DNA of 5,411 nucleotides from an uncultured Clostridia bacterium (GTDB lineage Bacteria > Bacillota_A > Clostridia > Christensenellales > Aristaeellaceae): positions 1 to 5,411 of the forward strand of contig CAMVBO010000148.1 of assembly GCA_947165745.1 (NCBI GenBank). The letters run 5' to 3'. The notes beneath the pieces were generated by a model. The model did no database searches, was not told the DNA's origin, and saw only the letters and a program-made list of their open reading frames with translations. Made by a program: the position numbers and the translations under genes. Numbering within the stretch: position 1 is the first letter of the stretch; the number at the start of each line of letters is the position of its first letter. Positions 1 through 4,556 of this stretch are shown here, in pieces.

Positions 1-291
1 TCAGTCCATGCTCAGTCACGGTATCAGTGCATGATCAGCCAGGATATGCAGTCGCAGTACGGCGAGGACCTGGTGTCATACGTGGAATATGAGTTCTACG
101 ACATAGGCGGCAAGCAGCTTCCCGCAGGACTGTACACCTATCGGCTGCAGGGGTACCAGATCGACATGCTTCGCGTCTACGATTCCACCGGTGACCGCAC
201 CGTGGCCTATACCTGCAAATATATCCAGGGTCAGGGCGAAGCCACGCTGGCGGCGCTGGACGCGGCGGTTCGCAATTTTGAAGCCATGTAA
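1..291 (+). CDS. 3' end of an unrecognised protein gene (partial)
   Basis: The frame is open from the first base and ends at TAA 289-291, so only the last 96 residues are present; the ATG at 31 is probably internal because no ribosome binding site precedes it. I do not recognise the family. The fragment is rich in Tyr, Asp and Gln, alternates polar and aromatic residues as beta strands do (for example LPAGLYTYRLQGYQIDMLRV), and ends in a short amphipathic, Ala-rich helix (ATLAALDAAVRNFEAM). It shows no membrane segment, cysteine cluster or catalytic motif. It is followed by a hairpin at 313-341 and lies 112 bp upstream of the next gene, so the two may or may not share a transcript. Reading-frame use fits the rest of the window, and I am fairly sure it is coding. 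Confidence 0.7.
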   Translation, partial: SVHAQSRYQCMISQDMQSQYGEDLVSYVEYEFYDIGGKQLPAGLYTYRLQGYQIDMLRVYDSTGDRTVAYTCKYIQGQGEATLAALDAAVRNFEAM

Positions 292-312
292 GCGGCGAAG
301 TGAAGGATGCCT

Positions 313-341
313 GTTGACAGCGGCCTTGAGCCGCTGTCAAC
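313..341 (+). terminator. Perfect 12-bp hairpin after the first gene, possible terminator
   Basis: The arm GTTGACAGCGGC (313-324) pairs perfectly with GCCGCTGTCAAC (330-341) around the 5-base loop CTTGA. The stem starts 21 bp after the stop codon of the upstream gene, where an intrinsic terminator would sit. There is no run of T after it (the next bases are CTATATGG), so it is not a classical terminator. It could instead protect an mRNA 3' end or be an operator. The hairpin itself is certain from the sequence; its role is inferred. Confidence 0.45.
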
Positions 342-403
342 CTATATGGAAACATTCCGGACGCCCGCCGCAATCCGGAGGCGTTCGCAACAGGAGGTAA
401 ACC

Positions 404-1078
404 ATGAACGACTATCCCTCCAGAGTCACGCTGTACGAGGACGGCGTCTATCGCTGGTCCTACGACATGGATATGTGGCGCAACCGATACCTGCTCAATC
501 TCATCATCAGGATCCTCCTGCTCGTGATAGGCATCCCGGCGCTGTTTATGCTGGCCATGCTGTTGATGCGGCTGATTCCCCTGATGACCGAAGGCCTGCC
601 TGTGGACAGCATCATGTTCCACATCCGCGGCGACCTTGCGGGCTTTGCCATCGTCGGCGGAATGCTTGTCGGCATGGTCCTGCTTACGCTGATCATCTAC
701 GCCATCTGCGCCGCGGCGATGCACGGCACCTGGCGCTTTTGCTTTCAGATGGACGAATCCGCCGTGGCCCTGGTGCGCGACGCGCGGAAGATGGCGGCGT
801 TGAACACCTTTGGCGCGGCGGTCGCCGTTGTCGGCCTGCTGGCCGGCAAGCCCGGGGAGTCGCTGCGCGTGGGGAATACGCTGGCAGTGGCCAATAACAC
901 GGGCACCAGCCGCTTTGAATCCACCCGGCGGGTGAAGATTCTCCCGGAGCTCGACCTGCTGGATCTGAGCGAGTGGTTTGGCATGAACCAGATCTATGTG
1001 CCAGGGGAGGACTATACGTTCGTCAAGGACTTCATACTGGCGCGCATCCCGGAAAAAGCCCGGGAAAGATCGCTGTAA
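404..1078 (+). CDS. Uncharacterised protein with two membrane segments
   Basis: This gene encodes 224 residues. The start is well supported: AGGAGG at 392-397 lies 6 bases before the ATG. A polar N-terminus (about residues 1-28, with YPSRVTLYEDGVYRWSYDMD) precedes two hydrophobic segments at about 33-58 and 78-104. These are joined by a short loop and followed by a C-terminal soluble part of about 120 residues. That part alternates strands and a glycine-rich stretch (about 137-148) and ends in a helix rich in charge (FVKDFILARIPEKARERS). The layout, with short strands flanking a two-helix hairpin and a final helix, recalls PH-like membrane proteins of Clostridia, but this is only a resemblance. 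No catalytic motif is visible. The gene stands alone between a hairpin and the promoter of the next operon. Its function is unknown. Confidence 0.85.
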   Translation: MNDYPSRVTLYEDGVYRWSYDMDMWRNRYLLNLIIRILLLVIGIPALFMLAMLLMRLIPLMTEGLPVDSIMFHIRGDLAGFAIVGGMLVGMVLLTLIIYAICAAAMHGTWRFCFQMDESAVALVRDARKMAALNTFGAAVAVVGLLAGKPGESLRVGNTLAVANNTGTSRFESTRRVKILPELDLLDLSEWFGMNQIYVPGEDYTFVKDFILARIPEKARERSL

Positions 1079-1155
1079 AATCCACAGGCGCTGTTGTTCG
1101 ATTTGTGGACAGTTTGCTTGCTCCTGGAGATGTTGTGTGATATACTGTATCCACA
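1078..1155 (+). repeat. Three TCCACA/TGTGGA copies around the frd promoter
   Basis: TCCACA occurs at 1081-1086 and 1150-1155 and in inverted form (TGTGGA) at 1104-1109. The two direct copies sit in an identical 10-base block, ATCCACAGGC (1080-1089 and 1149-1158). The first direct copy and the inverted copy can pair as a 6-bp stem and lie just upstream of the -35 region. The third copy begins 4 bases after the -10 hexamer and would cover the transcription start. Each copy resembles a DnaA box (TTATCCACA): 1147-1155 matches 8 of 9 bases and the other two match 7 of 9. They could be operator sites for another regulator, or the first pair could be a weak 3' hairpin of the upstream gene. Confidence 0.4.
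1118..1146 (+). promoter_or_regulatory. Promoter of the fumarate reductase operon (extended -10)
   Basis: TTGCTC (1118-1123) and TATACT (1141-1146) are separated by 17 bp, the ideal spacing for the housekeeping sigma factor. TGTG at 1136-1139 gives the TRTGn extended -10 element common in Gram-positive bacteria, so the -10 region is strong even though the -35 hexamer is moderate. Transcription should start near 1153, leaving an untranslated leader of about 212 bases before the frdC-like gene. The 15-base block GTTGTGTGATATACT (1132-1146) recurs exactly at the second promoter in this window. Confidence 0.65.
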
Positions 1156-1364
1156 GGCACGACTGCCTGTCCCGGGACGACAGCATCCTGATCGTCGCCG
1201 GGAACCGGCTGCGATCCTGAGAAACAACAGCCTGAATCTGGTGATCGGCATGGGCGCGTTCCCGATGTGCGACCCGATTGCCGGACAGCGGACAGGTCTG
1301 ATGCGCGCTCTTTAAATGAAGGACCGCCTGCGCAGCGGGAAGCAATCCCAGAGAGGTACGGAAC
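1153..1364 (+). promoter_or_regulatory. Long structured 5' leader of the frd operon
   Basis: This stretch has no credible gene. From the predicted start it folds at once: a 7-bp stem ACAGGCA/TGCCTGT (1153-1159 with 1164-1170, loop CGAC). An adjacent composite hairpin at 1171-1202 has CCCGG with CCGGG, a one-base bulge, GACGA with TCGTC, another one-base bulge, and CAG with CTG around loop CATC. GCCGG/CCGGC (1197-1201 with 1205-1209) would compete with the base of that hairpin, so two exclusive folds exist. Weaker pairings follow: CGGCA/TGCCG (1246-1250 with 1279-1283) and GGGA/TCCC (1337-1340 with 1346-1349), the latter just before the ribosome binding site AGAGAGG (1350-1356). I recognise no known riboswitch or T-box signature. 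High GC makes some pairing likely by chance. Confidence 0.45.
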
Positions 1365-1940
1365 ATGAGACTCAAGATGATCAACGCGGCCCTGGCCCTT
1401 CTGTCGATCGCCGCGTTGCTGGCGCATGTCGGGTATATCGTGATTAGCTACCTGACGTTTTACTACAATCCGACCGCGAAGGTGTTGACCGCGGTCCCAT
1501 TCACGGTGCTGGCCTGCCTGCACGCCATATGCGGCATGACGACGGTCTTTCTCCAGTCAGACGGCACGCGGCTTGACCTCTATCCGAAGCAGAATATGAG
1601 GACCATCCTGCAAAGGACGTCTGCCGCGCTGACGCTGCCCCTCTTGATCCTGCACATCTACACCTTTGGCATGCTTCAATCCAGTGCCGAGGCGGGACAG
1701 TGGCTCTGGTTTGCGCTGCTGATGATCAGCCAGCTGCTGTTCTACGGCACGGTGCTGACGCATGTGGCCACCTCCCTGACGCGGGCGTTCATCACGCTGG
1801 GCTGGCTGGCTTCACGGGACAGGCAGAGGGCCATCGACCGGGTCGTCTATATCCTCTGCGCGGTCGCGTTCGTGGTTTCCTGCTTTGTGGTGCTTAAAAC
1901 GGAACTGTCCATATTCCTCTCCGGGGGTGGCGCGGCATGA
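1365..1940 (+). CDS. frdC: Succinate dehydrogenase/fumarate reductase cytochrome b membrane anchor
   Basis: This 191-residue integral membrane protein anchors the complex and passes electrons between quinone and the Fe-S subunit through heme b. Five hydrophobic segments are visible at about 6-30, 40-64, 84-105, 112-137 and 159-185. A histidine lies in each of the first four: H21, H53, H97 and H133. That is the ligand pattern of diheme, single-anchor enzymes such as Wolinella FrdC and Bacillus SdhC. By analogy H53/H133 would hold one heme and H21/H97 the other. The QRTSA...LHIYTFG block (83-102) matches the family motif QRxSg...H. The start has AGAGAGG 8 bases upstream. The stop overlaps the next gene by 4 bp (ATGA). 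The length is slightly short for the family (about 200-255). Whether it works in the fumarate-reducing or succinate-oxidising direction cannot be read here, so sdhC is an equally valid name. Confidence 0.85.
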   Translation: MRLKMINAALALLSIAALLAHVGYIVISYLTFYYNPTAKVLTAVPFTVLACLHAICGMTTVFLQSDGTRLDLYPKQNMRTILQRTSAALTLPLLILHIYTFGMLQSSAEAGQWLWFALLMISQLLFYGTVLTHVATSLTRAFITLGWLASRDRQRAIDRVVYILCAVAFVVSCFVVLKTELSIFLSGGGAA

Positions 1941-3574
1941 GGCATGTGCTCATCATCGGCAGCGGCATCTCCGGCATGACCTGCGCGGTGCGGTGCGCGT
2001 CCCGGGGCGTCCATGTGACGCTGGCGTCCCCGTTTCCCTCGGAGCGCTCCCAATCCGTGATGGCGGCGGGCGGCATCAATGCCGTGCTGCCCGGATTGGA
2101 AACCTGCGATACCGTGGCCAGCCACATCGAAGACACGCTGAAGGGCGGCTGCGGGCTGGGCGGCGAGAGGGCCGTGACCGGCCTGTGCGAACATGGCGGG
2201 GAGATCCTGCGCTGGCTTGAGAGCATCGGCACCGTGTTTTCTGTGGATGATGGGGGACGCCTCCAGCGCCGGGCGTTCGGCGGGCAGTCCCACAAGCGCA
2301 CCTGCTACTGCGGCGCCTCCACGGGCAAGCAGATCGTGTCCGCGCTGGTGATGGAGGCGCGGCGCTATGAAGCCCTGGGCCTGATCCGGCGCAGACTGTG
2401 GTGCTGTTTCCATTCGGCGCTGATCCGGGATGGCGTCTGCCATGGCGCGATGCTGTTCGACGAGGCGGCCGGCGGGCTGGAGGCGGTGACTGCCGACGCG
2501 GTGGTGATCGCCACCGGCGGACAGAACGCCCTGTTCGGCAAGACCACGGGTTCCACCCAGTGCGACGGCTACGCGGCGGGAAAGCTGTTTATGCAGGGCG
2601 CGGAGCTTAAAAACCTGGAGTTCATACAGTTTCATCCCACCACGCTTGAGACCGCGCAGAAGCGCATGCTGATTTCAGAGGCGGCCCGGGGCGAGGGCGG
2701 CCGGCTGTTCCACAGAGTTGACGGCCAGAACGTCTACTTCATGGAGGAGAAGTATGGCCCGTCTGGCAACCTGATGACCCGGGACATCATCTCGCGGGAA
2801 ATCGACGCGCTGGGGGGCGACGCCTTCCTGGACATCTCGTTCCTCGGCAAAGACGTGATCGACGAGCGCCTTCCGGAGGTGCGGGATCTTTGCGCGAAGT
2901 ATGTCGGAATCGACGTGACCCACGAGCCCATTCCGGTACAGCCTTCGGCCCACTTTTTCATGGGCGGCCTGGCGGTACACCTGAACCACGAGACGAACAT
3001 CCGCAACCTGTTTGCCGTGGGCGAATGCGCCTCCATGTATCACGGCGCGAACCGGCTGGGCGGGAATTCCCTGCTGGCGGCCATCTACGGCGGCAACGTG
3101 GCGGCGGATGCGATCGCGAACCGGGAGGGCGGAAGCGCCGGCCATCCTGATTTCAGCGCAGAACTGGAGCGGGAGCGGAAGCTGCTTGCCCAGCGGCGGG
3201 ACACACAGAGCCAGTTTCCCGTCATGTACATACGGGATATGCTGGCCGAGACCATGCAAAAACGGTTGGGGATCGTGCGTGATGAAGCGAACCTGACTCA
3301 GGGCCTGGAGGACATCGAATATTACCTGTCGATTGCCGAACGCCTGAACTACGATTCCAGCGTGATGCCCTATTTCAACTACAGCCTGACGGCGATCCTG
3401 ACGCTGGCGCGGGCGACGGTGACCTGCGCCCTGTTCCGGAAAGAGAGCCGGGGCGCGCATTTCAGGAGCGACTGCCCGGAGACGAACGAGGCCTGGCAGG
3501 CGGCGACGATCATCGCTTTCAAAGACGGGGATTTCAGCTTGCGGCTGGACGAGGAGCGTGCCTATGAGAGTTAA
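1937..3574 (+). CDS. frdA: Fumarate reductase/succinate dehydrogenase flavoprotein subunit
   Basis: This 545-residue FAD subunit interconverts fumarate and succinate on the cytoplasmic face of the membrane. The N-terminal nucleotide-binding fold shows GSGISG (8-13) and the FAD motif RSQSVMAAGGINA (37-49). Active-site residues of the family are all present: H233 (HPTT), E248 and R251 (SEAARGEGG), R282 (TRD), H339 (SAHFFMGG) and R373 (HGANRLGGNSLL). The C-terminal helical domain ends in the typical RKESRGAHFRSD block. The key oddity is Q39 (CAA at 2051-2053) where FrdA and SdhA carry the histidine that links covalently to FAD, so bound FAD should be non-covalent. The protein is shorter than E. 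coli FrdA (about 600). L-aspartate oxidase shares the fold, but the neighbouring anchor and Fe-S genes rule that out. It is translationally coupled at both ends, overlapping frdC by 4 bp and frdB by 11 bp. Confidence 0.93.
   Translation: MRHVLIIGSGISGMTCAVRCASRGVHVTLASPFPSERSQSVMAAGGINAVLPGLETCDTVASHIEDTLKGGCGLGGERAVTGLCEHGGEILRWLESIGTVFSVDDGGRLQRRAFGGQSHKRTCYCGASTGKQIVSALVMEARRYEALGLIRRRLWCCFHSALIRDGVCHGAMLFDEAAGGLEAVTADAVVIATGGQNALFGKTTGSTQCDGYAAGKLFMQGAELKNLEFIQFHPTTLETAQKRMLISEAARGEGGRLFHRVDGQNVYFMEEKYGPSGNLMTRDIISREIDALGGDAFLDISFLGKDVIDERLPEVRDLCAKYVGIDVTHEPIPVQPSAHFFMGGLAVHLNHETNIRNLFAVGECASMYHGANRLGGNSLLAAIYGGNVAADAIANREGGSAGHPDFSAELERERKLLAQRRDTQSQFPVMYIRDMLAETMQKRLGIVRDEANLTQGLEDIEYYLSIAERLNYDSSVMPYFNYSLTAILTLARATVTCALFRKESRGAHFRSDCPETNEAWQAATIIAFKDGDFSLRLDEERAYES
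3551..3556 (+). promoter_or_regulatory. Ribosome binding site deciding the frdB start
   Basis: GAGGAG lies inside the end of frdA, 7 bases before the ATG at 3564 but only 1 base before an in-frame GTG at 3558. The spacing selects the ATG as the frdB start and removes two residues from the longer reading. Confidence 0.7.
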
Positions 3575-4244
3575 CGTTTTGCGGCAGCAGTTTCCCGGCA
3601 GCGATCCCTACTGGGAGACCTTCGATTACGATGGCCCGGACGACAATTCCGTGGCGGGCGTGCTGGACTACCTGAATTATCACGACGACATCGTCGATAT
3701 AAGCGGCAGGCGAACCACGCGCATCGGATGGGAGTGCTCGTGCCTGCAGGGCATCTGCGGCGCGTGCGCCATGGTGATCAACGGCGCGCCGGCGCTCGCC
3801 TGCGAGACGTTTGTGCGGGATATAAAGGACGCGGAAATCAGGATCCAGCCGCTTCAAAAGTTTCCCGTCATCCACGACCTGGTGGTGGACCGATCCTCCA
3901 TCCACGAGAACCTGAAGCGGGCCAACGTGTGCATCGGGGAATACCAGCCCGCCGCGGACATCGACCACGCGCACCAAAGCGCCGCGGCAAAGTGCCTGAA
4001 ATGCGGGCTGTGCCTGGAGGTTTGCCCGAATTACGTGAACGGCGAGACCTTCTTCGGCGCGGCCTTCGCCAACGACTGCTACCTGGTCGCGTCACGGAAT
4101 CGCACGAAGGAGAAGGAGATCCTGAAAATCTACGGTGAACACTTCGGGAAGACCTGTTCCAAGTCGCTGTCCTGCATGGAGGTCTGCCCCATGAAGATCC
4201 CGACCCTGGCTTCGATGGCAAAGCTGAACCGAAAGAAACCATGA
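3564..4244 (+). CDS. frdB: Fumarate reductase/succinate dehydrogenase iron-sulfur subunit
   Basis: This 226-residue protein carries electrons between the flavin subunit and the membrane anchor. The N-terminal ferredoxin-like domain binds a [2Fe-2S] cluster through C60, C65, C68 and C80 (CLQGICGAC...LAC), the canonical spacing; C58 is an extra nearby cysteine. The C-terminal helical domain has CLKCGLCLEVCP (C144, C147, C150, C154) and CSKSLSCMEVCP (C198, C204, C208). By family rule C144, C147, C150 and C208 hold the [4Fe-4S] cluster, and C154, C198 and C204 hold the [3Fe-4S] cluster. No ligand is missing. The length is normal (about 230-245). The gene starts inside the end of frdA with an 11-bp overlap and is the last of the operon, ending about 50 bp before a strong terminator hairpin. 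The sdhB name would be equally valid. Confidence 0.93.
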   Translation: MRVNVLRQQFPGSDPYWETFDYDGPDDNSVAGVLDYLNYHDDIVDISGRRTTRIGWECSCLQGICGACAMVINGAPALACETFVRDIKDAEIRIQPLQKFPVIHDLVVDRSSIHENLKRANVCIGEYQPAADIDHAHQSAAAKCLKCGLCLEVCPNYVNGETFFGAAFANDCYLVASRNRTKEKEILKIYGEHFGKTCSKSLSCMEVCPMKIPTLASMAKLNRKKP

Positions 4245-4293
4245 TTCTTCCGGCGGTTGATGGTACATGGTAAACAGTGAACCGGAACGACGA

Positions 4294-4353
4294 CCGGCGC
4301 CGATGGCGTATCCCGTTAAGCGGAGCGCGCCACGCGGCGCCGGCTGCTTTTTT
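4294..4353 (+). terminator. Intrinsic terminator of the frd operon
   Basis: CCGGCGCCG (4294-4302) pairs perfectly with CGGCGCCGG (4335-4343). After a small internal loop the stem continues with TGGCGT (4304-4309) and GCGCCA (4327-4332), including one G-T pair, around a 17-base loop. Six T (4348-4353) follow 4 bases after the stem. A shorter competing hairpin, GCGCC/GGCGC (4327-4331 with 4336-4340), uses the same right arm. The location after the last frd gene and the T run make termination convincing. A 10-base copy of GCCGGCTGCT (4339-4348) recurs at 4371-4380 without the T run. Confidence 0.75.
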
Positions 4354-4455
4354 CCTGGGGTGACCGTCCTGCCGGCTGCTCAGACGCAAACGACACAAAA
4401 ACTACGCGGCGATTTTACGAAACGGCCACGGTTTGGGATGGCATAATCTGAGTTG

Positions 4456-4466
4456 TGTGATATACT
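4456..4466 (+). promoter_or_regulatory. Promoter of the substrate-binding protein gene (extended -10)
   Basis: TGTGATATACT is a full TRTGn extended -10 element with hexamer TATACT at 4461-4466. No good -35 sits at 16-18 bp; the nearest candidate, TTGGGA (4433-4438), is 22 bp away, so the promoter probably relies on the extended -10. Transcription would start near 4473, giving a leader of about 84 bases. The block GTTGTGTGATATACT (4452-4466) is identical to 1132-1146. Confidence 0.6.
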
Positions 4467-4494
4467 AATAACAAGGTGTTGTGATAAAGCGATA

Positions 4495-4511
4495 GATGGG
4501 TGAAACCCGTC
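4495..4511 (+). other. Short hairpin in the leader of the substrate-binding protein gene
   Basis: GATGGGT (4495-4501) pairs with ACCCGTC (4505-4511) as a 7-bp stem with one G-T pair and a 3-base GAA loop. It sits between the predicted transcription start and the ribosome binding site AAGGAAG (4542-4548). No T run follows, so it is not a terminator. It may stabilise the mRNA 5' end. The rest of the 4467-4556 leader shows nothing I can name. Confidence 0.4.
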
Positions 4512-4556
4512 GCGCCGCGGTCACTGCCGGTAATGAACGGAAAGGAAGCTGAAAAC

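Noticed and set aside
314..319. Exact TTGACA as a -35 box for the two-helix protein gene
   Set aside because: It lies within the hairpin arm and no -10-like hexamer occurs at 16-18 bp; the nearest, TATATG at 343, is 23 bp away.
1078..1155. Replication origin suggested by DnaA-box-like sequences
   Set aside because: There are only three imperfect boxes, no AT-rich unwinding region, and no dnaA, dnaN or plasmid replication gene nearby.
1094..1315. Small + strand open frame of 73 codons in the frd leader
   Set aside because: It starts upstream of the predicted transcription start, lacks a ribosome binding site, and overlaps the promoter and the stable hairpins.
35..1384. Open frame of 449 codons on the minus strand
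   Set aside because: It runs antisense across a credible + strand gene, has low-complexity His/Gln/Arg-rich composition typical of a GC-rich shadow frame, and shows no recognisable domain.
1847..2635. Open frame of 262 codons on the minus strand inside frdA
   Set aside because: It is antisense to a well-supported flavoprotein gene and is Gly/Ala/His/Arg-rich without motifs.
2675..3460. Open frame of 261 codons on the minus strand inside frdA
   Set aside because: It is antisense to conserved catalytic motifs of frdA, and its composition is explained by GC-rich codon bias.
3558..3563. GTG at 3558 as the frdB start
   Set aside because: GAGGAG is only 1 base away, too close for initiation; the ATG at 3564 has proper 7-base spacing.
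1937..3574. L-aspartate oxidase (NadB) as the identity of the flavoprotein, suggested by the missing FAD-linking histidine
   Set aside because: The gene is overlapped by a cytochrome b anchor gene and a three-cluster Fe-S subunit gene, and its C-terminus matches FrdA/SdhA.
3868..4398. Open frame of 176 codons on the minus strand over frdB and the terminator
   Set aside because: It is Arg/Ser-rich, crosses a clear terminator hairpin and has no domain.
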